The notes under the pieces were generated by a model, which was not told the DNA's origin, made no database searches, and was given only the letters and a program-made list of their open reading frames with translations. A DNA stretch of 52,249 bases, taken from Prevotellaceae bacterium (GTDB lineage Bacteria; Bacteroidota; Bacteroidia; Bacteroidales; UBA932). The position numbers and the translations under genes are program-made. Below are positions 33,272 to 41,017 of the stretch, piece after piece; within the stretch, counting starts at the first letter, position 1, and each line of letters begins with the position of its first letter. The DNA lies in contig JAISXF010000010.1 of NCBI GenBank assembly GCA_031270845.1, positions 1-52,249 of the forward strand, written 5' to 3'.

Positions 33272-33982
33272 CTAACGCCGGAGCGCCATCCATGTTTCGG
33301 CGACGGGCAGGTCGTCGGGCTCCGTAATTTTTATATTGTCGCGACTGCCGTCGATGAGTTTGAGGGCAAATCCGGCGGCCTCAACGGCCGATGCGTCATC
33401 GGTGAAGACGGCATCGGCCGTATCTTTGTAAGCGATGCGCAGCCAGTCGGCGCGGAAAACCTGCGGTGTCTGTACCGCGCAGATGTTTTCGCGCGGGATG
33501 CTGTGGCTGGCGTCGCCTGTTTTTTTGCGCAGCGAATCGGTAACGGGTATCACAGGTACGGCGCTGCCGTGGAGCGCCGCCGTGTCGAAGCTGCGGGCAA
33601 TGACATCAACCGATACGAGCGGGCGGACGCCATCATGGACGGCGATAAAATCCGCGTCGGCTACGGCCAGCGCATTCCGTACCGAAGCGGTGCGGGTGTC
33701 GCCGCCGGCCACTGTGCGATGCGGCACCGCAAATCGGCAAGCCTCGCAGAGCTGCTGCCAGCGGTCGATGTGCGCAGCGGGCAGGGCGACAACAATAGCT
33801 ATCGCGGCGTCGTAACGGATAAATGGGGTCATCGCGTGCATCAGCAGCGGTCTGCCGGAGAGCGGCAAAAACTGCTTCGGGATACCGGCGCCCATGCGCA
33901 GTCCCTGTCCGCCGGCGACGATAATCACGCAGCGGGAGGCGCCCAGCGCCGGCGGGCGGTTGTCGGGCGACGGCTGTTCCAT
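33272..33982 (-). CDS. ispD: 2-C-methyl-D-erythritol 4-phosphate cytidylyltransferase
   Basis: A protein of 236 residues from the ATG at 33982 (MEQPSPDNRPPALGASRCVI). It transfers CMP from CTP to MEP in the non-mevalonate isoprenoid pathway. Motifs: VAGGQGLRMGAGIPKQFLPL (nucleotide loop), AVHDGVRPLVS (substrate and metal site), TPQVFR, TDDASAVEAAG and KITEPDDL. A longer frame reaches upstream to 34228 but overlaps dnaB and encodes a low-quality Arg/Pro-rich stretch, so it is not used. The start lies one base after the dnaB stop codon, so ispD is the second gene of a dnaB-ispD operon and is probably translationally coupled. Confidence 0.95.
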   Translation of the reverse strand: MEQPSPDNRPPALGASRCVIIVAGGQGLRMGAGIPKQFLPLSGRPLLMHAMTPFIRYDAAIAIVVALPAAHIDRWQQLCEACRFAVPHRTVAGGDTRTASVRNALAVADADFIAVHDGVRPLVSVDVIARSFDTAALHGSAVPVIPVTDSLRKKTGDASHSIPRENICAVQTPQVFRADWLRIAYKDTADAVFTDDASAVEAAGFALKLIDGSRDNIKITEPDDLPVAETWMALRR

Positions 33983-33983
33983 C

Positions 33984-35591
33984 TTAAAAGGCATCTTTGA
34001 CGGGCGGCGGGCCGGGGAACGGGTCGGAAGTATCGGGCTCGAACGTCGCATTGTATTCGATACCGCTGCCGGCCGACTCATTTGTTTTCGCTTCCTTTGC
34101 CTTGCTCCCTTTTTTCGACGCACCCATCGCCGAACGATAGACGTTTTGCGCGGTGGTACTGATATTGGATGTCGTGGCGGCGGCGTCTTCGTAAGGCCAA
34201 TCGACAAATTTCGCGTGCCGGTGTTCAAATTTCAACCGCACGTCGCCCGTCGCGCCGTTACGGTGCTTGGCGATCATGATTACGGCCAGGCCTTCGGTAT
34301 TTTCTCCGTATTCTTCGTCGTTCATGCCGTAGTATTCGGGGCGGTGGATGAACAGCACGAGGTCGGCATCCTGTTCGATAGCGCCCGATTCGCGGAGGTC
34401 GTTCAGCTGCGGGCGCTTCTTGCTGCGTTCGCGTGCTTCGACCGAGCGGTTCAGCTGCGAGAGCGCGACAATCGGCACGTTCAGCTCTTTTGCAATCGCT
34501 TTCAGCGACCGCGATATGGCCGATACTTCCTGTTCGCGGATGCCTTTTTGCAGTTCGGGCGGGCCGGTCATCAACTGCAGGTAGTCGATACATATCATTT
34601 GCACTTTGTGCGAGGCGACCAATTTGCGGGCTTTGGAACGAAATTCATAAATCGACAGCGCCGGCGTATCGTCGATGAAGAGCGGAGCTTCCCGCAGTTT
34701 TTGCAGTCCGGCCTCGAGCTGCTGCCACTCGTAGGCTTCCATTTTGATGCCGCCGCGAATCTTCTCCGAAGCAATATCGGCTTCGCTCGCCATGAGCCGC
34801 TTGACCAATTGCTCCGACGACATTTCGAGCGAAAAGAACGCCACCGGCAGGTTGTGATCGACGGTGATATTGCGCGCCATCGAAAGCACGAAGGCCGTTT
34901 TTCCCATCGACGGCCGTGCGGCGACGATAATTAAGTCCGACGGCTGCCAGCCCTGCGTCACGCGGTCGAGCTTCGTGAAGCCCGACGGGATACCGATAAA
35001 GCCGTCTTCCTTCGTCTGCGCTTCTTCGAGCGCCTTAATCGACCGCTCGATGATGGTATTGACGTGCTCTGTTTCACGATGAATATTGCCTTCGGCGATT
35101 TCAAATATTTTCTGCTGGGCGTCGTCGAGCAATGTCGTTACATTGGCGTCCTCTTCAAAGGCATCGCGCTGTATTTCCGACGACGCGGTGATTAGCTGCC
35201 GCTGAATATATTTTTCCGACAGCAGTTTGGCGTGGTATTCCACATGCGCCGCCGAACCGACCGTCATCGTTAGTTGCGAGAGATAATACGGGCCGCCGAT
35301 TTCGTCCAGATGACCTTTCTTTTTCAATTCTGCGGCGACCGTCAGCATATCCACCGGCTCATGCCGCTGCGAGAGGGCTTGGATGGCCGCAAATATTTTT
35401 TCATGCCCTTCGTTGTGGAACGTTTTGGGCGCGAGCAGGTCCTGCACTTCGTCGATAGCGTCTTTTTCGAGCATCAGCGCGCCGAGTACTGCTTTCTCCA
35501 AATCCGGCGCATGAGGCGGCATTTTGCCTGCTTCGAGAGCAATCGCTTCAATTGTCCGTTTTGTTAAGGGGGGGGGAGTTGTTTTTGCCAT
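33984..35591 (-). CDS. dnaB: Replicative DNA helicase DnaB
   Basis: A protein of 535 residues from the ATG at 35591 (MAKTTPPPLTKRTIEAIALE). The N-terminal domain has PPHAPDLEKAVLGALMLE and the C-terminal RecA-like motor has Walker A ARPSMGKTAF, Walker B MICIDYLQLM, SQLNRSVEARERSKKRPQLNDLRESGAIEQDAD and FIHRPEYYG. The hexamer unwinds DNA at the replication fork. A disordered tail of about 60 residues follows (ASKKGSKAKEAKTNESAGSG). Codons 6-8 contain nine consecutive C bases (Pro-Pro-Pro), a slippage-prone tract near the start of an essential gene. The promoter is at 35611. The upstream extension to 35663 starts before this promoter and is rejected. Confidence 0.97.
   Translation of the reverse strand: MAKTTPPPLTKRTIEAIALEAGKMPPHAPDLEKAVLGALMLEKDAIDEVQDLLAPKTFHNEGHEKIFAAIQALSQRHEPVDMLTVAAELKKKGHLDEIGGPYYLSQLTMTVGSAAHVEYHAKLLSEKYIQRQLITASSEIQRDAFEEDANVTTLLDDAQQKIFEIAEGNIHRETEHVNTIIERSIKALEEAQTKEDGFIGIPSGFTKLDRVTQGWQPSDLIIVAARPSMGKTAFVLSMARNITVDHNLPVAFFSLEMSSEQLVKRLMASEADIASEKIRGGIKMEAYEWQQLEAGLQKLREAPLFIDDTPALSIYEFRSKARKLVASHKVQMICIDYLQLMTGPPELQKGIREQEVSAISRSLKAIAKELNVPIVALSQLNRSVEARERSKKRPQLNDLRESGAIEQDADLVLFIHRPEYYGMNDEEYGENTEGLAVIMIAKHRNGATGDVRLKFEHRHAKFVDWPYEDAAATTSNISTTAQNVYRSAMGASKKGSKAKEAKTNESAGSGIEYNATFEPDTSDPFPGPPPVKDAF
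35568..35576 (-). repeat. Homopolymer C9 in codons 6-8 of dnaB
   Basis: Nine G on the plus strand are read as CCC CCC CCC in dnaB. Loss or gain of one base would frameshift the essential helicase. Such tracts are usual in phase-variable genes, not in replication genes. Confidence 0.9.
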
Positions 35592-35610
35592 ATAAATTAA
35601 AATTACGCCG

Positions 35611-35618
35611 CAAAGGTA
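35611..35618 (-). promoter_or_regulatory. -7 element (TACCTTTG) of dnaB-ispD
   Basis: CAAAGGTA on the plus strand is a perfect TAnnTTTG on the minus strand, 20 bp before the dnaB ATG. It is divergent from the galE promoter at 35675, with about 57 bp between the two. Confidence 0.7.
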
Positions 35619-35674
35619 CGCATTTTTATATTGACGATTGGAAATGGAAAGGCTAAAATTCAAAATCTAATACG

Positions 35675-35682
35675 TACCTTTG
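35675..35682 (+). promoter_or_regulatory. -7 element TACCTTTG of galE
   Basis: A perfect consensus 14 bp before the ATG at 35696, giving a very short leader of about 8 nt. Confidence 0.68.
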
Positions 35683-35695
35683 TCCTAAATTTTAT

Positions 35696-36733
35696 ATGAT
35701 GAAAAAACCTCTTATTCTTGTTACGGGCGGCGCCGGTTATATCGGTTCGCATACGGTAGTGGCCTTGCAGCAGGCCGGTTTTGAAGCCGTTATTGTCGAT
35801 AATTTGTCGAACTCGACGGTCGAAGTTCTTTCCGGCATAGCCCGGATTACGGGTATCCGTCCGCATTTTGCGCAGGTCGATTGCTGCGACCGTCCGGCGC
35901 TTGCCGGCGTGTTCGATGCCTGGCCGGGCATTGTCGCCGCCATTCATTTTGCCGCTTCCAAATCGGTTGGCGAAAGCGTCCATCAGCCGTTGAAGTACTA
36001 TCACAACAACCTGCAGTCGTTGATTAACATGCTCGACGAGATGCTCCACCGCGGCATCGCGCATTTTGTATTCTCGTCGTCGTGTACGGTTTACGGCCAG
36101 CCCGACAGGCTGCCGGTAACCGAAGATGCGCCCGTCAAACCGGCCATATCGCCCTACGGGAATACGAAACAGATTTGCGAAGAGATTATCCGCGACACAG
36201 CGGCGGCGGGCTTTGCACTGCAAAGCATCCTGCTGCGATATTTTAATCCGATAGGCGCGCATCCGTCGGCCGAAATAGGCGAGCTGCCGGTGGGCGTGCC
36301 GCAAAATTTAGTGCCGTTTATTACCCAAACGGCCGCCGGTATCCGCAAGGAATTAAGCGTATTCGGCAACGACTATGCAACACCCGACGGCAGCTGCATC
36401 CGCGACTATATCAATGTCGTCGATCTTGCGCGCGCCCATGTGTCGGCGGTCAATTACCTGCTCGAAGGGAAGAATACGGCGCCCGTCGAAGCCTTTAACA
36501 TCGGCACGGGGCGCGGGCTGTCGGTGCTGGAACTCATCGCCCTCTTCCGGCAGGCGACCGGCGCGGCGCTGCCTTTTAAGATTGTCGGACGGCGCGCCGG
36601 CGATATAGAACAGGTCTGGGCTGACCCCCGGAAAGCCAACAGCGCCTTAGGCTGGCAGGCGACCGAAACAATAGAAGACACCCTGCGCTCCGCCTGGAAG
36701 TGGGAAAAACGAATTCGGGGAATTAACGATTAA
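35696..36733 (+). CDS. galE: UDP-glucose 4-epimerase
   Basis: A protein of 345 residues, normal for GalE. It interconverts UDP-glucose and UDP-galactose using tightly bound NAD. Motifs: VTGGAGYIGSHTVVAL (Rossmann loop), IHFAASKSVGESV, FSSSCTVYGQP with the catalytic Ser/Thr, SPYGNTK with the catalytic Tyr and Lys, RYFNPIGAHPSAEIGE, DGSCIRDYINVVDLA and ADPRKANSALGW. ATG occurs twice in a row (35696 and 35699). It is divergent from dnaB. The stop codon overlaps a -7 element that probably drives the next epimerase gene. Confidence 0.96.
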   Translation: MMKKPLILVTGGAGYIGSHTVVALQQAGFEAVIVDNLSNSTVEVLSGIARITGIRPHFAQVDCCDRPALAGVFDAWPGIVAAIHFAASKSVGESVHQPLKYYHNNLQSLINMLDEMLHRGIAHFVFSSSCTVYGQPDRLPVTEDAPVKPAISPYGNTKQICEEIIRDTAAAGFALQSILLRYFNPIGAHPSAEIGELPVGVPQNLVPFITQTAAGIRKELSVFGNDYATPDGSCIRDYINVVDLARAHVSAVNYLLEGKNTAPVEAFNIGTGRGLSVLELIALFRQATGAALPFKIVGRRAGDIEQVWADPRKANSALGWQATETIEDTLRSAWKWEKRIRGIND

Positions 36734-36738
36734 CTTTG
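36731..36738 (+). promoter_or_regulatory. -7 element TAACTTTG overlapping the galE stop codon
   Basis: TAACTTTG matches TAnnTTTG and its first three bases are the galE stop codon. It would start a transcript near 36745, giving a 54-nt leader for the SDR gene at 36799. The TTG at 36736 lies within it, which argues against a start there. No clear -33 was seen. Confidence 0.4.
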
Positions 36739-36798
36739 GATGCTGTGGCGGGAGCGGTTCTGCCTCTCTTCCCTGCCGTTGCACAAGAAACACATGTT

Positions 36799-37824
36799 AT
36801 GAAACTGTTATTTATCGGCGGCACGGGTACTATCAGTACGGCTGTGTCGGCGGCGGCGCTGGCGGCAGGGCACGAGCTTTACCTTATCAATCGCGGGAAC
36901 CGGAACAGCCGCGTACCCGAAGGCGCCGTGTCGCTCACGGCCGACATCAACAGCGAACAGCAGGTGGCAGCCCTGATCGACGGCCTGGAATTTGACGCCG
37001 TCGCCGATTTTATTGCCTTTGTGCCGGCGCATCTCGAACGCGACTACCGGCTCTTTCGGGGGCGCACGCGGCAGTTCATCTTTATCAGTTCGGCATCGAC
37101 CTGCCGGAAACCGCCGGCCGATTACCGCATTTCGGAAGCAACACCGCTGGCCAATCCTTACTCGCAGTACGCACGCGATAAGATTGCCTGCGAAGAATAC
37201 CTGCTCTCGCTCTACCGCCGCGGGCTGTTCCCTGCGACCATTGTCCGGCCGAGTCATACGTATTGCGAGCTGGCGGCGCCGGTGGCCGTCCGCGGGGCTA
37301 ACGGCAGCTGGCAGGTGCTGCAGCGGATGCTCGAGCGCAAGCCGGTGATTATCCACGGCGACGGTACATCGCTCTGGACGATGACCCACAGCCGCGATTT
37401 CGCACAGGCATTCATCGGCCTCACGGGCAATATCCACGCCATCGGCGAAACGGTACAAATTACATCGGACGAGGTACTGACGTGGAATCAAATTTACGAA
37501 TGTACGGCGCAGGCGCTGCACGTGCCGTTGAATGCCCTGCACGTCCCGTCGGAACTGCTGGCAGCTTGCAGCCCGTACGATTATACGGCGAATTTGTTGG
37601 GCGACAAAGCCCATTCCCTCGTCTTCGACAATACGAAATTAAAACGCATGGTACCCGGCTTCACCGCCACTGTCCGCTTCGACCGGGGGATTCGGGAGAC
37701 CGTCGATTACATCCTCTCCCACAAGGAATGCCGGCCGGCCGACGAGGCGTTCGACGCCTGGTGCGACCGCGTTGTTTCCGTGATGCAGCATGCCGCCGGC
37801 GTCCTCAATCCAAATGCACTGTAA
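36799..37824 (+). CDS. NAD-dependent epimerase/dehydratase (extended SDR family)
   Basis: A protein of 341 residues from the ATG at 36799. MKLLFIGGTGTISTAVSAAA is the Rossmann nucleotide loop (GGTGTIS in place of GG.G.IG), and FISSASTCRKP plus NPYSQYARDKIACEEYL provide the Ser and Tyr...Lys positions. Later motifs are IVRPSHTYC, IHGDGTSLWTMTHSRDFAQAFIGL and ITSDEVLTWNQIYE, which together resemble the CSP41/sugar-nucleotide epimerase-like branch. The substrate is unknown, but position after galE suggests nucleotide-sugar metabolism. The frame is open upstream to a TTG at 36736, but that codon sits in a likely promoter element. Confidence 0.88.
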   Translation: MKLLFIGGTGTISTAVSAAALAAGHELYLINRGNRNSRVPEGAVSLTADINSEQQVAALIDGLEFDAVADFIAFVPAHLERDYRLFRGRTRQFIFISSASTCRKPPADYRISEATPLANPYSQYARDKIACEEYLLSLYRRGLFPATIVRPSHTYCELAAPVAVRGANGSWQVLQRMLERKPVIIHGDGTSLWTMTHSRDFAQAFIGLTGNIHAIGETVQITSDEVLTWNQIYECTAQALHVPLNALHVPSELLAACSPYDYTANLLGDKAHSLVFDNTKLKRMVPGFTATVRFDRGIRETVDYILSHKECRPADEAFDAWCDRVVSVMQHAAGVLNPNAL

Positions 37825-37875
37825 CAACAAAAACCATTCGGAGAAGGATCCGAATGACTCATCGTTTGCTGTTTG

Positions 37876-38066
37876 ACGGTATTATACCGTAACGCATGAT
37901 TACTGTGCAGTAATGCACGATTACTCTGTAGTAATGCACGATTAACACATCGTGAGGCTCAGTTATGCTGTCTTCAATGGCCGGGAATCAATAAAAAATT
38001 CGCCCCTGTATTCCGAATTTCACCCCACACAGGGCTATCTTGCCCCATCAACGGGCTATTTCCCCC
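37876..38066. repeat. Degenerate 21-bp and 20-bp repeats in the 322-bp gap before the acyl-CoA synthetase
   Basis: GCATGATTACTGTGCAGTAAT (37894) and GCACGATTACTCTGTAG.. (37915) are 21-bp neighbours with a partial third copy at 37936; each is palindromic around ATTAC...GTAAT. ACGGTA-TTA-TACCGT just before (about 37877-37891) is another hairpin. From about 38001 a 20-bp period of CCCC-centred units (CCCC at 38003, 38023, 38043, 38063) follows, two of them ending GGGCTAT. No gene is visible between 37825 and 38146. Confidence 0.7.
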
Positions 38067-38146
38067 TTTTATTTTGTGGAAAAGCCGGCATGTTGTTCCT
38101 TTGCATTCGCTAACATATTTTTTTAATAAAAAAGAATAAAAAACGA

Positions 38147-39766
38147 ATGATGAAACAATTATCTTACATGCATGGAACCTGCGATACGCCGCTGAAAGGC
38201 GAGACTATCGGGGAAAATTTGCGACAAATTGTCGCCCGGTATGGCGACCGCGAAGCGCTGGTGGTCGTCGAGCAGGGCTATCGTGCCACTTACCGGCAGT
38301 TTTGGGACCAGACCACCGAACTGGCCAAAGGTCTGATGGGCTACGGCATCCGCCGCGGCGACCGCGTAGGCATTTGGGCGGCCAATCGCGCGGAATGGGT
38401 ACTGGTGCAGTACGCCACCGCCCGCATCGGCGCTATTATGGTCAATATCAATCCGGGCTATAAGACCACCGGCCTGCGGTATGCCATGGAGCAGTCGCAA
38501 ATCGATTTGCTGATTGCCGCATCGCATTTCCGGCAAACCGATTACATTGAGTTGCTCAACCGCGTGCGCCCGTTCTGCAATTATCCCAACCGGACGCTTA
38601 TTATTGAAGACGATTGGGCGCGGATGATTCGCGCCGGCGTCAAAATCAGCGACGCCGAACTGGCCGAACGTGAACAGTCGCTGCAGTTCGACGACGCGGT
38701 CAATATTCAATATACATCGGGCACAACCGGCTACCCGAAAGGCGCTACGCTTTCGCATCACAATATTTTAAACAACGGCTTTTTTATCGGCGAACGCATG
38801 TATTACAGCGAACACGACCGGGTGTGTATCCCCGTTCCGTTTTACCACTGCTTCGGGATGGTGCTGGGCAATATGGCCTGTACGTCGCATGGCGCGTGCA
38901 TGGTGATTGTCGGCGAATCGTTTGACCCCGAAGCCGTGATGAAAACCGTGATGGACGAGCGATGCACGTCGTTGCTGGGCGTCCCCACCATGTTTATTGC
39001 GCAATTGGAGCATCCGAATTTTGACCGTTACGATTTTTCAAACCTGCGCACCGGCATCATGGCCGGCTCGCCCTGCCCGATCGATACGATGCGGCAGGTG
39101 CAGACGAAGATGAACATGTCGCAGATTACAGTCTGCTACGGCATGACCGAAACCTCGCCCGTATCGACGCAAAGTTTGGCCGACGACGATATTGAACGGC
39201 GGGTAAGCACCGTCGGCAAAGTGCATCCGCATGTGGAGATTAAGATTGTGGACGAGGCGGGCAATGTGGTGCCACGCGGCACGGCGGGCGAGTTTTGCAC
39301 GCGCGGCTATTCGGTCATGATTGGCTATTGGAACAACCCGGAAGACACGGCCGCTATTATCGACAAACAGCGCTGGCTGCATTCGGGCGACGTGGCAACG
39401 ATGGACGACGAGGGCTATGTGAAAATCACCGGTCGCATTAAGGACGTCATCATTCGCGGCGGCGAGAACATCTCTCCCCGCGAAATCGAGGAGTTTCTTA
39501 TCTCGCACGAAGCCGTAGCCGACGTATATATCATAGGTGTTCCCAGCGCCAAATACGGCGAGGAGGTAATGGCGTGGGTCAAAGTGCGCGAAGGCTTTGA
39601 GGTAACCGAAGAACAATTATTAAAGTATTGCACCAACCAAATCGCCACCTATAAAATCCCCAAATACTGGAAGTTTGTCGACGACTTTCCCATGACCATC
39701 TCCGGCAAAATCCGCAAAGTGGAGATGCGCGAAATCTCGGCTAAGGAGCTGGGACTGGAAGGTTAA
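38147..39766 (+). CDS. AMP-binding acyl-CoA synthetase (fatty acid-CoA ligase type)
   Basis: A protein of 539 residues. It activates a carboxylic acid as acyl-AMP and then forms the CoA thioester. Motifs: YTSGTTGYPKGATLSHHNI (P-loop A3), PFYHCFGMVLG, CYGMTETSPVSTQS (A5), SGDVATMDDEGYVKITGRIKDVIIRGGENISPREIEEFL (A7-A8, in pieces), and the catalytic Lys in PMTISGKIRKVEM near the C-terminus. Overall closest in style to ACSF2/FadD-like medium-chain ligases. No transmembrane segment, so cytosolic. It stands alone with a terminator shared with the convergent tRNA-Leu. A likely promoter has TTCCTTTG near 38096. Confidence 0.93.
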   Translation: MMKQLSYMHGTCDTPLKGETIGENLRQIVARYGDREALVVVEQGYRATYRQFWDQTTELAKGLMGYGIRRGDRVGIWAANRAEWVLVQYATARIGAIMVNINPGYKTTGLRYAMEQSQIDLLIAASHFRQTDYIELLNRVRPFCNYPNRTLIIEDDWARMIRAGVKISDAELAEREQSLQFDDAVNIQYTSGTTGYPKGATLSHHNILNNGFFIGERMYYSEHDRVCIPVPFYHCFGMVLGNMACTSHGACMVIVGESFDPEAVMKTVMDERCTSLLGVPTMFIAQLEHPNFDRYDFSNLRTGIMAGSPCPIDTMRQVQTKMNMSQITVCYGMTETSPVSTQSLADDDIERRVSTVGKVHPHVEIKIVDEAGNVVPRGTAGEFCTRGYSVMIGYWNNPEDTAAIIDKQRWLHSGDVATMDDEGYVKITGRIKDVIIRGGENISPREIEEFLISHEAVADVYIIGVPSAKYGEEVMAWVKVREGFEVTEEQLLKYCTNQIATYKIPKYWKFVDDFPMTISGKIRKVEMREISAKELGLEG

Positions 39767-39787
39767 TGGTCAAAGGTCAAATAAAAA

Positions 39788-39822
39788 AACACTAATACTG
39801 TGGATTGCCTGTTATTAGTGTT
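39788..39822. terminator. Bidirectional intrinsic terminator
   Basis: AACACTAATA (39788-39797) pairs with TATTAGTGTT (39813-39822). It is flanked by A7 on the left and TTTT on the right, so it serves both the acyl-CoA synthetase on the plus strand and tRNA-Leu on the minus strand. Confidence 0.88.
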
Positions 39823-39830
39823 TTATAGAG

Positions 39831-39914
39831 TACCCGGAGCCGGGATCGAACCGGCACAGCATTGCTGCCACTGGTGTTTGAGACCAGCGCGTCTACCAAT
39901 TCCGCCATCCGGGC
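39831..39914 (-). tRNA. tRNA-Leu (anticodon CAA)
   Basis: Class II tRNA with acceptor GCCCGGA/TCCGGGT, a D arm with GCGGAATTGGTAGACGC, anticodon stem-loop CTGGT-CTCAAAC-ACCAG (anticodon CAA, codon TTG), a long variable arm, T arm GCCGG-TTCGATC-CCGGC and discriminator A. CCA is not encoded. Confidence 0.96.
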
Positions 39915-39942
39915 AATATGTCAAAGATTTGCTTTGGGAGTG

Positions 39943-39950
39943 CAAAGGTA
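39943..39950 (-). promoter_or_regulatory. -7 element (TACCTTTG) of tRNA-Leu
   Basis: CAAAGGTA on the plus strand is TACCTTTG on the minus strand, 28 bp before the mature 5' end. Confidence 0.65.
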
Positions 39951-40085
39951 GTACTTTTTTAAAAAGTAACAAAAGTTTTTTTATAATCTTACTATTATGT
40001 TGGCGCTGTGTAATGTAATAAGCCTTTTTAAGACGTCTCATCGGCGTATTTGCAAATTCTATTTTTCGTTTCCAATTTTTATTTC

Positions 40086-40093
40086 TACCTTTG
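40086..40093 (+). promoter_or_regulatory. -7 element TACCTTTG of the coiled-coil/zapA operon
   Basis: A perfect TAnnTTTG 17 bp before the ATG at 40111, so the leader is about 12 nt. Confidence 0.68.
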
Positions 40094-40110
40094 CACAAAA
40101 GTAATATGTT

Positions 40111-40404
40111 ATGACGATTGAACAGAAAGCACTTGTTAATGGGTTGAATGATAAGGTTCAGCAATTATTACTTATATGCGAACGCACAAAAGCAGAACGG
40201 AATACATTACGGACAGAATTGGTAGAACGAGATGCTAAAATAGACGGGCTGCAGGTGTCGATTCGTGAATTGGAAGAAAAAAATAAGAAGTTACAGTTGG
40301 CCGATGCGTTCAAAGTCTCGAGCGAAGATACGCGTGAAGCCAAATTGAAGATAGGACGAATTGTACGCGAGATTGATAAATGTATGGCTCTTTTAAATAA
40401 TTAA
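40111..40404 (+). CDS. Small coiled-coil protein encoded before zapA
   Basis: A protein of 97 residues with no signal or membrane segment. Residues 3-62 form a near-continuous heptad coiled coil (LNDKVQQLLLICERTKAERNTLRTELVERDAKIDGLQVSIRELEEK in pieces), followed by a second helix EAKLKIGRIVREIDKCMALL. A gene like this lies directly before zapA in many Bacteroidales. By size, shape and position it resembles ZapB-type coiled-coil division proteins, though sequence similarity cannot be asserted. It is 6 bp upstream of zapA and shares its promoter, so a role at the division ring with ZapA is inferred. Confidence 0.8.
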   Translation: MTIEQKALVNGLNDKVQQLLLICERTKAERNTLRTELVERDAKIDGLQVSIRELEEKNKKLQLADAFKVSSEDTREAKLKIGRIVREIDKCMALLNN

Positions 40405-40410
40405 CAGGCA

Positions 40411-40710
40411 ATGGACGAAGAGAAGATATCAATAAGCATAGAAGTAGCCGACCGCCGTTATCCCTTACGGATAGCGCCTGCCGACGAGGAGCATATCAGA
40501 GTTGCAGCCAAGCGTATCAATGAAAAGATAATGCGCTACCGTCAAAACTATAAAGGCAGGGATATACAGGATGCTTTATCGATCACTGTTTTACAATTTG
40601 TAATGAAGTTGATAAAATATGAAGAAGCGGCCGATACAGTACCTATTATAAATAGTGTACAGCAGATAGATAAACAGTTGGAAGAATATTTAAAATATAT
40701 AATGGATTAA
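40411..40710 (+). CDS. zapA: Cell division protein ZapA
   Basis: A protein of 99 residues. ZapA tetramers bundle FtsZ filaments and stabilise the Z ring in the cytosol. Signatures are ISISIEVADRRYPLRIAPADEEHIRVAAKRINEKI (globular head with DEE..R.AA..IN, quoted in part) and a C-terminal coiled coil ILDLA-like region here seen as ALSITVLQFVMKLIKYEE followed by QIDKQLEEYL. It follows the coiled-coil gene by 6 bp and is followed by the 6S-type RNA candidate. Confidence 0.93.
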   Translation: MDEEKISISIEVADRRYPLRIAPADEEHIRVAAKRINEKIMRYRQNYKGRDIQDALSITVLQFVMKLIKYEEAADTVPIINSVQQIDKQLEEYLKYIMD

Positions 40711-40720
40711 GTAGGAATGA

Positions 40721-40728
40721 TATATTTA
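40721..40728 (+). promoter_or_regulatory. -7-like element TATATTTA before the structured RNA
   Basis: TATATTTA is one base from TAnnTTTG and sits just after zapA, about 20 bp before the first base of the proposed closing stem at 40741. Confidence 0.35.
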
Positions 40729-40737
40729 CAACAAGGA

Positions 40738-40923
40738 AATAAACCCGTGTCACTAAAAGCTCTTTGCGAAACTCAACATTATTTAATTTAATGGAGTGAA
40801 GCTCGGATACGTAGAACAGGCCTGTCTTATCCCGCTTACAAGCGGGTGATTCCGATACAAGTCGGGACGTAGGAGGTTCGAAATAACAAACCGGCAGCTC
40901 CGTACATAACATTAAGGGTTTTC
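40738..40923 (+). ncRNA. ssrS: Probable 6S-type regulatory RNA between zapA and rny
   Basis: The gap of 307 bp contains no supported gene but folds as one long interrupted hairpin of about 181 nt. AAACCC (40741) pairs with GGGTTT (40916). Inside, AATG/CATT, GGAG/CTCC and GCTCGG/CCGGC (bulged T) follow, then a large unpaired bubble and two distal hairpins, CCCGCT-TACA-AGCGGG and TTCCGA-TACAAG-TCGGGA. Length, closed stem and internal bubble match 6S RNA, which binds the housekeeping RNA polymerase, and ssrS also follows zapA in enterobacteria. A covariance-model search was not possible, so identity is inferred. Confidence 0.55.
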
Positions 40924-41017
40924 GTTAAACAAGCGTAGTGATATGGGTTTTTTTAAAAAGATAAAGAAAAGATAAAGAGATTAATAACAAATTAAAGCAT
41001 TTACATTACATTAACTT

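Noticed and set aside
33983-34228. Upstream extension of ispD
   Set aside because: It overlaps dnaB and encodes Arg/Pro-rich shadow sequence; IspD homology starts after 33982.
33894-34934. 346-codon plus-strand frame opposite dnaB
   Set aside because: A shadow frame; dnaB motifs on the minus strand are unambiguous.
36736-36798. Upstream extension of the SDR epimerase from a TTG
   Set aside because: The TTG lies in a likely -7 element and the added residues do not belong to the Rossmann fold, which starts at the ATG at 36799.
40646-40912. Minus-strand frame of 88 codons between zapA and rny
   Set aside because: It overlaps zapA and the structured RNA candidate, and has no promoter or family match.
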